A DNA stretch of 23,623 bases from positions 1-23,623 of the forward strand of contig CAJWJQ010000016.1 of assembly GCA_913041905.1 (NCBI GenBank), written 5' to 3'. The DNA is from GCA-2718845 sp913041905 (GTDB lineage: Bacteria > Pseudomonadota > Gammaproteobacteria > GCA-002705445 > GCA-002716945). This document shows, in pieces, positions 1 to 7,398 of the stretch. Position 1 is the first letter of the stretch; each line of letters begins with the position of its first letter. The translations under genes were made by a program, and so were the position numbers. The notes under the pieces were generated by a model that was not told the origin of the DNA, searched no databases, and was given only the letters and a program-made list of their open reading frames with translations.

Positions 1-1
1 A

Positions 2-73
2 AGAAAAGTAGCGAAGAAAAAGAAGAAGACTGCTAGAAAAAAAGCTAAACGCAAGACTAGAAGAAGAAGATAA
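2..73 (+). CDS. C-terminal end of a Lys/Arg-rich basic protein (partial)
   Basis: Only the last 23 codons are inside the window, ending at TAA 71-73. The other two plus-strand frames have stops here (frame 1 TAG 34-36, frame 3 TAG 9-11), so this is the only open frame. The tail is almost entirely Lys, Arg, Ala and Thr, with runs such as KKKKKTARKKAK and a terminal RRRR. Such tails are typical of histone H1-like or AlgP-like nucleoid proteins and of some ribosomal or RNA-binding proteins. The visible part cannot separate these. A strong hairpin terminator follows 15 bases after the stop, which supports this being a real gene end. The family is unassigned. Confidence 0.6.
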   Translation, partial: RKVAKKKKKTARKKAKRKTRRRR

Positions 74-88
74 TAATTAAACTATACT

Positions 89-114
89 AAAGGCCCTTTA
101 CAGGGCCTTTTTTT
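89..114 (+). terminator. Rho-independent terminator, convergent position
   Basis: A perfect 8-bp stem (AAAGGCCC 89-96 with GGGCCTTT 103-110) encloses a 6-base loop and runs into a T tract (108-114). It terminates the basic-protein gene arriving from the left. The ilvA stop codon on the other strand lies in the same T tract, so the hairpin also sits directly downstream of ilvA. On that strand the U tract would be only three bases, so termination of ilvA is likely weaker. Confidence 0.9.
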
Positions 115-1639
115 AGCTTAAAAACAAATTGTAGGCTTTATTATATGTTTCTTCAAAAAACTCATAATGAAGGCCATTTAAATGTCTCAGTAGCCTTTTC
201 CTATCAGAATTTTTTGCTTGAAACCCAATTAATACTCTTCCAAAATCAGCGCCATGATTTCGATAGTGAAATAAACTTATATTCCACTCACTGCCAATAG
301 AATTAAGGAAATTTAATAATTCACCTGGTTTTTCCGGAAAAATAAATCTAAAAATATACTCAGGGTGTGACGAGTGTGATGAGCCTCCAACCATATACCG
401 TATATGAATTTTAGCCATCTCGTTATCAGTAAAGTCAATAACTTTATAATCATTAGATTTCAAAATTTTTAATACGCTTTTTTTATCATCTAGCCCATTT
501 AATAGTTTTATGCCAGCAAAAACATGTGCAATTTTATTATCAGAATATCTATAATTAAACTCTGTAATTGATCTCTTGCCAATCAAGGAGCAGAACTTTT
601 TAAAACTTCCTGGTTTTTCAGGAATTGTTACGCCAATTAACATTTCATTTAATTCACCTAATTCTGATCTCTCCGACACATGTCTTAATCTATCAAAATT
701 CATGTTTGCGCCGCAAAAAATAGAAACGAATGTTTTATTTTTAATTTTATGAGATTTTATAAATTTCTTGATACCCGCAATAGATAAAGCTCCAGCAGGT
801 TCAGCAATACTTCTAGTTTCATCATATAAATCTTTAATGCCAGCACATATTTCATCTGTTGTGACTAAAATTGAAGATGAAACAAGGTCTTTTGATAAAG
901 CAAATGGCAGTTTACCAATTTGCTTAACTGCAACACCATCAGCGAATATGCCTACATTTTTAAGCTTAACTCTTTTATTAGATATATAGGCTCTATGAAA
1001 ACAATCAGAATCTTCTGGTTCAACTGAAATAATTTTTGTTTTTGGGCTCTCTTGTTGCATGTATATAGAAATACCAGCTAATAAACCTCCGCCACCAACT
1101 GGAACAAAAATATAGTTAGGTTTTTTATTTATCTGTTCTAATATTTCTTTTGCAATTGTCCCTTGTCCGGCAATAACATCGATATCGTCATAAGGGTGTA
1201 TAAAATCAAGCTTATCTTTCACAGCTTTATTTTTTGCAAACTCATAAGCATCATCATAAGCATCGCCATGCAAAATTACACTTGCTTTTAGTAATTTAAC
1301 AGCATTAATTTTAATTGTTGGTGTTGTTTTAGGCATAACAATATAAGCTTTTATTCCAAGCCTAAGGGCTGATAACGCAACTCCTTGCGCATGATTGCCT
1401 GCGGAAGCAGCTATAAGAGAAGTTATATTTTTAGTCTCTTTTAGTTTTTTAATTTTTGCATAGGCTCCTCTCAACTTAAAAGAAAAAATTGGCTGTAAAT
1501 CATCTCTTTTTATATAAATATGATTATCAAGCTTCCTAGATAAGTTTTTTGCATAATCCAAGGGTGATTTGATAGCAACGTCATAGACATTTGTCGTCCT
1601 TATTTTATTAATAATTGATTTTCTCTTTTTTTCTACCAT
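113..1639 (-). CDS. ilvA: Threonine deaminase (threonine ammonia-lyase), biosynthetic
   Basis: This PLP enzyme converts L-threonine to 2-oxobutanoate and ammonia, the first committed step to isoleucine, in the cytoplasm. The PLP lysine lies in SFKLRGAY (about residue 55). SAGNHAQG and the glycine loop VGGGGLLAGI bind the cofactor phosphate. After about residue 325 come two ACT-like regulatory modules, each with an EKPG motif (IPEKPGSF and FPEKPGEL), as in the isoleucine-inhibited E. coli enzyme (514 aa). I start it at the ATG at 1639 (508 aa). An AGG lies six bases upstream of it, and the 11 extra residues available from an ATG at 1672 are hydrophobic and absent from the family. It is divergent from rpiA and ends in the shared terminator. 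Confidence 0.96.
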   Translation of the reverse strand: MVEKKRKSIINKIRTTNVYDVAIKSPLDYAKNLSRKLDNHIYIKRDDLQPIFSFKLRGAYAKIKKLKETKNITSLIAASAGNHAQGVALSALRLGIKAYIVMPKTTPTIKINAVKLLKASVILHGDAYDDAYEFAKNKAVKDKLDFIHPYDDIDVIAGQGTIAKEILEQINKKPNYIFVPVGGGGLLAGISIYMQQESPKTKIISVEPEDSDCFHRAYISNKRVKLKNVGIFADGVAVKQIGKLPFALSKDLVSSSILVTTDEICAGIKDLYDETRSIAEPAGALSIAGIKKFIKSHKIKNKTFVSIFCGANMNFDRLRHVSERSELGELNEMLIGVTIPEKPGSFKKFCSLIGKRSITEFNYRYSDNKIAHVFAGIKLLNGLDDKKSVLKILKSNDYKVIDFTDNEMAKIHIRYMVGGSSHSSHPEYIFRFIFPEKPGELLNFLNSIGSEWNISLFHYRNHGADFGRVLIGFQAKNSDRKRLLRHLNGLHYEFFEETYNKAYNLFLS

Positions 1640-1699
1640 TAGATACCTACATATAATGTATAATAACAGCATATACTAATATAAATTAATGAAAAATAC

Positions 1700-2353
1700 A
1701 TGAATCAATCTCATAAAAAAGATTTGGTTGCAGAAGCAGCTTTAGACTATATAGAAAATGGGTGCATATTAGGTATTGGATCAGGTAGCACGGTTAATTG
1801 TTTTATTAACCTTTTAGACAAAGTTAAGCCTAAGATTGAAGCTTGCGTTTCATCCTCCGAATTGTCTACACAGTTTTTAAAAGAAAAAAATATACGGATT
1901 ATTACACTAGCTGAATCAGGAAAAATTCCTTTATACATTGATGGTGCTGATGAAGCAAATAATCACAAACAGTTAATTAAGGGTGGTGGTGGTGCTCTTA
2001 CACGTGAAAAAATTTTAGCTCAAGCAAGTGATAAATTTGTTTGCATTATTGATGATACAAAATATGTTAAACGGTTAGGTCAATTTCCACTTCCTATCGA
2101 GGTAATAAAAATTGCTCAAAGCCAAATAGCAATGAATATGATGGGATTAGATGGTAGGCCTGTTTTAAGAGAAAATTTTATAACTGATAATGGCCACATT
2201 ATTTTAGATATTCATAATCTTAATATTCTTGAACCGATAAAACTTGAACAAGAAATTAATAATATGCCAGGGGTTATATCAAATGGATTATTTGCTATGA
2301 GAAAAGCTGACATCTTACTTGTTGCAGATGAAAATAATATAAAAGTATACTGA
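1700..2353 (+). CDS. rpiA: Ribose-5-phosphate isomerase A
   Basis: It interconverts ribose-5-phosphate and ribulose-5-phosphate in the non-oxidative pentose phosphate pathway. At 217 aa it is close to E. coli RpiA (219 aa) and nearly collinear with it. The phosphate-binding GIGSGST is at 25-31. The catalytic set falls at the same numbers as in E. coli: D81 and D84 in DGADE, K94 in KGGGGAL and E103 in TREK. The stop is TGA, which shows TGA is not reassigned here. It is divergent from ilvA, an arrangement also seen in pseudomonads. A TATACT (1672-1677) sits at a suitable distance for a -10 element, but no good -35 is visible. It converges on rpsI with a one-base gap. Confidence 0.97.
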   Translation: MNQSHKKDLVAEAALDYIENGCILGIGSGSTVNCFINLLDKVKPKIEACVSSSELSTQFLKEKNIRIITLAESGKIPLYIDGADEANNHKQLIKGGGGALTREKILAQASDKFVCIIDDTKYVKRLGQFPLPIEVIKIAQSQIAMNMMGLDGRPVLRENFITDNGHIILDIHNLNILEPIKLEQEINNMPGVISNGLFAMRKADILLVADENNIKVY

Positions 2354-2354
2354 C

Positions 2355-2741
2355 TTATCGTTTTGAAAACTGTGTTGCTTTTCTTGCTTTTCTTAGCCCT
2401 ACTTTCTTTCTCTCAACTTTTCTGGCATCCCTAGTTACAAAACCTTCTCTTCTTAATATTGGCAAAAGATCGTTTTGGTATTTAATTAACGCTCTTGTTA
2501 ATCCATGTACAATTGCGCCAACTTGACCACTTTGACCGCCACCACTAACAGTAATCTTTAAATCAACTTTTTGATCTAATTGAGATTTTTCAAGTGGGGC
2601 CATCAAGTATGATCTAAGAGATTTGGACTTGATAAAATCATCAAGTTTTCTGGAATTAATTTTTATTGTTCCAGTGCCCTCGTTTAAATATACTCTAGCA
2701 CTTGATGTTTTTCTTCTTCCTGTTCCGTATGATTTATGCAT
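2355..2741 (-). CDS. rpsI: 30S ribosomal protein S9 (uS9)
   Basis: A 128-residue small-subunit protein, near the family's usual size of about 130. It has the N-terminal YGTGRRKTSSARV, the central SGGGQSGQVGAIVHGLTRAL and the basic C-terminal tail ending in KR, which reaches the P-site tRNA anticodon stem in known ribosomes. Its ATG overlaps the rplM stop as TAATG, so the pair is translationally coupled in the universal bacterial order rplM-rpsI. No terminator hairpin is visible in the one-base gap to rpiA. Confidence 0.98.
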   Translation of the reverse strand: MHKSYGTGRRKTSSARVYLNEGTGTIKINSRKLDDFIKSKSLRSYLMAPLEKSQLDQKVDLKITVSGGGQSGQVGAIVHGLTRALIKYQNDLLPILRREGFVTRDARKVERKKVGLRKARKATQFSKR

Positions 2742-3178
2742 TATATTTCTAGTTTTTTTGGTTTTTGTGCATGATGGTTATGTTGATCATTATTATATAC
2801 TTTTAATTTCTTTATCATGCTTCTACCTAAAGGGTTTTTTGGCAACATGCCTTTTACGGCATTTTTAATAGCTATAGATGGGTCTTTTTTAACTATTTCT
2901 CCTAAAGTAGTTTTTTTCATATTTCCTATATAGCCAGTATGTTTATAATAAATTTTATTATCTAACTTATTCCCTGTCACATTTAAGTTTTTAGCATTTA
3001 TTACAACTATATAGTCACCATTGTCCGCATAAGGCACATATGATGGTTTGTGTTTACCTTTTAGGATTGTAGCTATTTTAGACGCAAGACGACCTAAAAC
3101 AGCCTGTTCAGCGTCTATAATGTACCAATCTTTATTGTCTATTTTACCCATATCCACAGTATCCATGATTTTACGCAT
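2741..3178 (-). CDS. rplM: 50S ribosomal protein L13 (uL13)
   Basis: Large-subunit protein, first gene of the rplM-rpsI operon. Recognisable blocks include DKNW-like KDWYIIDA, LGRLAS, GKHKPSYVP, the metal/RNA-site region YKHTGYIG, VKGMLPKNPLGR and the C-terminal HNHHAQKP. I place the start at the ATG at 3178 (145 aa, E. coli 142). A strong Shine-Dalgarno, GAGGGG, lies five to six bases upstream of it. A longer form would need a TTG at 3196 and would place that Shine-Dalgarno inside the coding region. It is divergent from coq7 across about 70 bases that must hold both promoters. Confidence 0.97.
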   Translation of the reverse strand: MRKIMDTVDMGKIDNKDWYIIDAEQAVLGRLASKIATILKGKHKPSYVPYADNGDYIVVINAKNLNVTGNKLDNKIYYKHTGYIGNMKKTTLGEIVKKDPSIAIKNAVKGMLPKNPLGRSMIKKLKVYNNDQHNHHAQKPKKLEI

Positions 3179-3249
3179 AACAACCCCTCTATACAAGAAA
3201 TTTATAAAAAATTATTTGTGATTTTGTTTGTAAATGATTTAATAACCAT

Positions 3250-3885
3250 ATGGTAAATAAAAATATAATAGATATTGTTTTAACTGAGCTAGATTATGCT
3301 ATTTCAACAATTTACAACAATAATAATATAAGTGATTTTAAAGTTTCTGCAAAAACTACTAATAAGAAATTAGACACAAATAAAGCCAAACAATCAGAAA
3401 GGGTTATGAGAATAAATCATATGGGTGAGGTTTGTGCACAAGGACTATATCGAGGACAAGCGGCATTTACATCAGACGATAAGGTGCGAGGAAAACTATA
3501 TGAGATATGTGAAGAAGAGAATTATCATTTAAAATTATGTAATCAAAGATTGGAAGAATTAGATGGTAAAAAAAGCATTTTAAATCCTTTGTGGTATTTA
3601 TCATCTTTTGTTCTAGGTAGTATTGCTGGTATAAATGATAAAAAATGGAAACTTGGCTTTATAGAAGAAACTGAAAAACAGGTAGAAGATCACTTAACAG
3701 CGTCAATAAAACAGCTCCCGAAAGAAGATTTGAGAAGCAAGGAAATTCTTCAGATAATTGCAAAAGATGAAAAAAGACACAGAAATACTGCTAAAAAAAT
3801 AGGTTCTGAGGATTTGCCAACCAAAGCAAAGAAATCGATGCATTTACTATCTGCTATAATGAAAAAAATTACTTATTATGTTTAG
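3250..3885 (+). CDS. coq7: Ubiquinone-biosynthesis diiron hydroxylase (Coq7 family)
   Basis: This carboxylate-bridged diiron monooxygenase hydroxylates the demethoxy-benzoquinol intermediate late in ubiquinone synthesis and is membrane associated. The six iron ligands can be picked out: E60 in NHMGEVCAQGLYRGQ, E90 and H93 in EEENYH, E142 in EETEKQVEDH, and E174 with H177 in DEKRH. The length of 211 aa matches Pseudomonas-type Coq7 (about 215). A hydrophobic stretch around 112-128 is the likely membrane-contacting helix. No Shine-Dalgarno is evident. Its last 17 bases overlap the 3' end of the oppositely oriented speD. Adjacency of coq7 and speD is also known in Pseudomonas, which supports both calls. 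Presence of Coq7 implies aerobic, ubiquinone-based respiration. Confidence 0.95.
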   Translation: MVNKNIIDIVLTELDYAISTIYNNNNISDFKVSAKTTNKKLDTNKAKQSERVMRINHMGEVCAQGLYRGQAAFTSDDKVRGKLYEICEEENYHLKLCNQRLEELDGKKSILNPLWYLSSFVLGSIAGINDKKWKLGFIEETEKQVEDHLTASIKQLPKEDLRSKEILQIIAKDEKRHRNTAKKIGSEDLPTKAKKSMHLLSAIMKKITYYV

Positions 3886-4645
3886 CTTCTTCTATGCAGT
3901 CTATATTTGATGGGTCTAAAGATAATTTATAATCTCCATAACTTCTAAAAAGAAAATCTCTGTAAATATGTATTTGATTTGATGTTATATCTGTTGATAA
4001 ATCCTTAAACTTATCATGCATAATCTCATCTTTAAGTATAGAAAAATAGTTTTGGGTGTCAAGAATCGATTTTTCAGCAGTACAATTAATTATATTATAT
4101 AAATTTAAGAAAATTTCATTATTAAATATACAATTATCATTAATAATATCCATATGTGATTTACCATATTTAGAACCTCTCCTTAAATAGTCAAGAGTAA
4201 AGACATCAGGCGTAAATAAATTTAACTCTTTATTCAGATGAATAATGTTTTCTACAGAATGGAAAACATTGGCGTCAGAGCAAGAGCATATATGAAATTC
4301 AAGCCTTATAATAATAAAATTACTCAATATGTCCTCAATGTAAGTGTGAAACGTAATATGACTCTCCTTTAAGTGTAATGAGCCAGAATTATATAATTTT
4401 AAATTAGCTTGAATTAATAACGCAGAACTATCTCCAAATGGTTCAAAATTATGCGATGATTCGTTAAGTATTTCAGTATTTATAGTTTTAGAAATTTCGC
4501 GAGCAATTTTAATTAATTTTTTATTATCATACTTACTTTTAATATGTTTTTGAATATTCTCAAGATTTTTCTCATTATTATAATAAAACCCCTCATAAGT
4601 ATTAATGATTAAGGTTGAGCTAACATTGCTAATTTTTTTTTTCAT
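3869..4645 (-). CDS. speD: Divergent S-adenosylmethionine decarboxylase proenzyme
   Basis: The expected role is a pyruvoyl enzyme making decarboxylated AdoMet for spermidine synthesis. Similarity to E. coli-type SpeD (264 aa, here 258) is low overall but clear at the active site. KESHITFHTYIE (93-104) matches KSHICVHTYPE, giving S95 as the self-cleavage and pyruvoyl residue and H100 as the processing histidine with identical spacing. A Cys-Ser-Cys at 120-122 lies where the catalytic cysteine is expected. EPFGDSSALL (68-77) matches EPQGASVTIL, and TLDYLRRG (150-157) matches TIDYRVRG. It is last in the trp operon, overlapping the VOC gene by four bases, and next to coq7 as in Pseudomonas. The substrate could have changed. 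speE is not in the window. Confidence 0.82.
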   Translation of the reverse strand: MKKKISNVSSTLIINTYEGFYYNNEKNLENIQKHIKSKYDNKKLIKIAREISKTINTEILNESSHNFEPFGDSSALLIQANLKLYNSGSLHLKESHITFHTYIEDILSNFIIIRLEFHICSCSDANVFHSVENIIHLNKELNLFTPDVFTLDYLRRGSKYGKSHMDIINDNCIFNNEIFLNLYNIINCTAEKSILDTQNYFSILKDEIMHDKFKDLSTDITSNQIHIYRDFLFRSYGDYKLSLDPSNIDCIEEAKHNK

Positions 4646-5031
4646 AGTTTATTTATTTCTGGATGCCAAAGAAATTGAATAATATTTTTGTCTGGGTCTA
4701 AGCAATAAAAGCTTCTTGACCCATCTCTATGTTCTTTAATTTCTTTGTAAATAGGTACGCTTTTTGATTGCATATAAGCAAACCATTCATCAACATCTTC
4801 GCTCTTAATCAACATAATACCAAAATGGTCAAGCCTATTGTTTTTTTCATTAAATTCTAAGTTACTATCATAATGTAAGGCCAAGTTATCTACTCCATTA
4901 GATAAATAAACGTTATCTACATCGGGCTGCCAATCAATATTCATCTCTAATATATTTGTATAGAAAATTAAACATTCTTTAAAATTCTTAACTTTTAGAG
5001 CAACGTGTTTTATTCCAAGTGTTTTTTTCAT
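4642..5031 (-). CDS. VOC (glyoxalase/dioxygenase-fold) family protein
   Basis: A 129-aa protein with two beta-alpha-beta-beta-beta modules, the vicinal oxygen chelate fold. The first module begins IKHVALKVKNFKECLIFYTNIL and the second LDHFGIML, and it closes with FYCLDPDKNIIQF. The candidate metal-site positions hold H9, H53, H69 and, where many relatives have Glu, Q119. A metal-binding enzyme is therefore plausible but not certain. It sits between trpC (two-base gap) and speD (four-base overlap), a position occupied by crp and an OsmC-like gene in the Pseudomonas version of this locus. The substrate is unknown. Candidates are a lactoylglutathione-lyase-like or ring-cleaving activity, or a non-catalytic binding protein. 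Confidence 0.85.
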   Translation of the reverse strand: MKKTLGIKHVALKVKNFKECLIFYTNILEMNIDWQPDVDNVYLSNGVDNLALHYDSNLEFNEKNNRLDHFGIMLIKSEDVDEWFAYMQSKSVPIYKEIKEHRDGSRSFYCLDPDKNIIQFLWHPEINKL

Positions 5032-5033
5032 AA

Positions 5034-5807
5034 TTATCCAACTAACTCTTTCAAAATTTCACTGGGTTTTTCTGATGTAACTAATCCTTCTCCTATTAAA
5101 AATCCATTTACGTTATTTTCTCTTAAAGACTTAATTGTATCAATATTTTTTATTCCACTTTCACTAATAAAGAAAATATCTTTTGTGTAAAATTTTTTTA
5201 TTAAGTCTAAAGTTGTTTGAATTGTAACCTCAAAAGTTTTTAAATTACGATTATTGATACCAATTAATTTACATCCATTATTTAATGCGATGTCTAACTC
5301 TCTTTCATTATGTACTTCTACTAATACATCAAGATTTAGCTCCATACTTAAATTATTTAACTGACTAAATTTCCGTTCTTCTAAACATGCAACAATTAAT
5401 AATATACAATCTGCGCCTACGTTTTTTGATTCTATAATTTGCGCCTCATCTAAAATAAAATCTTTTCTTAAAATAGGTATTGAAGTTGATGATTTTGCTA
5501 ATTCTAAATCCGCTAAAGACCCTTTAAAATATTTACTATCAGTTAAAACAGATATACAGGCTGCTCCAGCATCCTCATATAATTTAGCCATTTTCGCAAC
5601 ATCTAAATTCTTGTTTAGATACCCTTTACTAGGAGAGTGTTTCTTAATCTCTGCAATAATGACATTTTTCTCTGTATAATATTTTTTATATAATGAATCA
5701 ATGAATCCCCTATTTTTAATATTTTTATTAACTTCTATTTTTATATTCTGTTTAGATTTTAATTCTAAGATTTCTTGTTTTTTATTTTCTATTATTTCTT
5801 TTAACAT
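5034..5807 (-). CDS. trpC: Indole-3-glycerol phosphate synthase
   Basis: It closes the indole ring: carboxyphenylamino-deoxyribulose phosphate to indole-3-glycerol phosphate plus CO2 and water. It is a monofunctional TIM barrel of 257 aa, without the fused TrpF domain of enterics. Key strands are visible: AEIKKHSPSKG (52-62, catalytic Lys), LRKDFI (113-118, catalytic Lys115), LVEVH (162-166, catalytic Glu), GINNRNL (183-189) and ISESGI near the C terminus, followed by the phosphate-binding FLIGEGLV. Its ATG overlaps the trpD stop as TAATG. trpF is not in this window, so the preceding isomerisation is encoded elsewhere. Confidence 0.97.
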   Translation of the reverse strand: MLKEIIENKKQEILELKSKQNIKIEVNKNIKNRGFIDSLYKKYYTEKNVIIAEIKKHSPSKGYLNKNLDVAKMAKLYEDAGAACISVLTDSKYFKGSLADLELAKSSTSIPILRKDFILDEAQIIESKNVGADCILLIVACLEERKFSQLNNLSMELNLDVLVEVHNERELDIALNNGCKLIGINNRNLKTFEVTIQTTLDLIKKFYTKDIFFISESGIKNIDTIKSLRENNVNGFLIGEGLVTSEKPSEILKELVG

Positions 5808-6823
5808 TATTTAAAGCTATTTGTTAATTTAACTATACTTTCTAATTTATTCTTAACTTCAAAGCTGGATATGGTTTTTTCACAGTATTCAATACATCGC
5901 TCAATTGATTCATCCTTTCCTGAAATGTATAAAAGTGCAGCTGCATTTAATATAGAAATCTGCTTGGCAGCTCCTTCCTTATTATTAAATACACTTAGCA
6001 TTACTTCTAAGCTTTCATTAGAATTATTAACTATTATATCCTGTAGCGATGATTTACAATCAAAATATTGTTTAGGGTCTAAAATATACTCTTTAATTTT
6101 AGAGTTATCTATCTCAATTACATAAGTCTTATCAAATAAACTTATTTCATCTAAGCCATCTAGAGAGTGCACTATCATTGCTTTTTTAATGTCTAAATTA
6201 ATCAATGTTTCTGCAATTGGCATCATTATTTTTTTAGAATAAACACCAATTAATTGTTTTTTCGCATTTGCTGGATTTGTTAAAGGTCCTAATAAATTAA
6301 AAATTGTTTTCTCTGGGGCAATAGCTTTTCTTGATTTTGCAACATGTTTCATAGATTCATGATGTAATGGTGCGAACATAAACCCAAAATTAAGTTTTTC
6401 TAAACATGTGACAACATTGTCTGGAGATAGGTTAATATTCACTCCTGCGGCCATTAAAATATCAGCGCTTCCTGAATTACTTGTAATAGATTTATTTCCA
6501 TGTTTAGCTACATAAATATCACAACAAGATGCTATAAGAGATGATGTTGTGGATATATTAAATGTATTAAGCCCATCACCTCCAGTACCACAATTATCAA
6601 CTAGATCTCCTGGGAATATAACTTTTTTAGACACGCCTCTCATAGATTTTGCAAAACCTGTCAATTGTTCAGGCCCAAAACCAACTTTATTAATTAAACG
6701 CAATACTTCCGTTAATTTTATATCTTCAACTTGTCCATTAAATACTGAGTCTAGAAATAATTTACAATTAGATTCAGTTGGTAGTTTATGATTTTTAAGA
6801 TTATCAATTAATAATTGATGCAT
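5807..6823 (-). CDS. trpD: Anthranilate phosphoribosyltransferase
   Basis: It transfers the phosphoribosyl group from PRPP to anthranilate, the second step of the tryptophan branch. The length of 338 aa is usual for the unfused enzyme. The PRPP loop NCGTGGDG is at 77-84 and NISTTS follows at 89-94. The KHGN...SGSAD block (108-121) is present with conservative changes (KHGNKSITSNSGSAD). The downstream PRKAI-like SRKAIAPEKTIFNLLGPLTNPA segment (164-185) carries the second anthranilate and metal region. It is coupled to trpC by TAATG overlap and separated from trpG by two bases. It is not fused to trpG, unlike in E. coli. Confidence 0.97.
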   Translation of the reverse strand: MHQLLIDNLKNHKLPTESNCKLFLDSVFNGQVEDIKLTEVLRLINKVGFGPEQLTGFAKSMRGVSKKVIFPGDLVDNCGTGGDGLNTFNISTTSSLIASCCDIYVAKHGNKSITSNSGSADILMAAGVNINLSPDNVVTCLEKLNFGFMFAPLHHESMKHVAKSRKAIAPEKTIFNLLGPLTNPANAKKQLIGVYSKKIMMPIAETLINLDIKKAMIVHSLDGLDEISLFDKTYVIEIDNSKIKEYILDPKQYFDCKSSLQDIIVNNSNESLEVMLSVFNNKEGAAKQISILNAAALLYISGKDESIERCIEYCEKTISSFEVKNKLESIVKLTNSFK

Positions 6824-6825
6824 AA

Positions 6826-7398
6826 TTATAAGTCCAAGAAATTTTTTAGAATATTTTGTCCCGATTTAGTTAGTATTGATTCTGGATGAAACTGTAACCC
6901 ATATATTGGAAATTTATTATGTTTAACACCCATTATTTCATCGTCTTCAGAATTATTTGTCCATGCAATAATCTCAAGACATTTTGGAATTGTTTCTTTT
7001 TCTATAACTAAAGAATGATATCTGGTTGCTTCAAAAGGATTTGCTATTTCTTTAAAAATTTTATCATTGTTGTGTATTATTTTTGATGTTTTGCCATGCA
7101 TTATTTTTTTAGCTGAAATAATTTTTCCACCAAAAGCCTGTCCTATGCTTTGATGTCCTAGGCATATACCTAAGATAGGAATTGATTCTCCAAAGTATTT
7201 TATTACTTCTATCGAAATCCCTGCTTCATTAGGAGTACATGGTCCAGGTGATATAATGATTTTTTTAGGTTTTAATTTTTTTATTTCATCTAAAGTTATT
7301 TCATCGTTTCGGAAAATTTTGACATTAGCTCCTAATTCACCAATGTATTGTACAATGTTATATGTAAATGAATCATAGTTATCTATCATAAGTATCAT
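6826..7398 (-). CDS. trpG: Anthranilate synthase component II (glutamine amidotransferase)
   Basis: The glutaminase subunit supplies ammonia to TrpE. It is a class I amidotransferase of 190 aa with the full triad: C79 in GICLGHQ, H172 and E174 in FHPES. The oxyanion block SPGPCTPNEAG (50-60) and the N-terminal DNYDSFTYN are typical of the TrpG/PabA family. No separate PabA is visible in the window, so it may also serve aminodeoxychorismate synthase, as in several bacteria; this is inference. Its start overlaps the trpE stop by four bases (ATGA), consistent with balanced subunit synthesis. Confidence 0.96.
   Translation of the reverse strand: MILMIDNYDSFTYNIVQYIGELGANVKIFRNDEITLDEIKKLKPKKIIISPGPCTPNEAGISIEVIKYFGESIPILGICLGHQSIGQAFGGKIISAKKIMHGKTSKIIHNNDKIFKEIANPFEATRYHSLVIEKETIPKCLEIIAWTNNSEDDEIMGVKHNKFPIYGLQFHPESILTKSGQNILKNFLDL

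Noticed and set aside
1639..1672. A longer ilvA starting at the ATG at 1672
   Set aside because: The 11 extra residues are hydrophobic, absent from the family, and would consume half of the short divergent gap. The ATG at 1639 has an AGG at good spacing.
3179..3196. A longer rplM starting at a TTG at 3196
   Set aside because: The strong GAGGGG Shine-Dalgarno would be inside the gene. The ATG at 3178 fits the family length.
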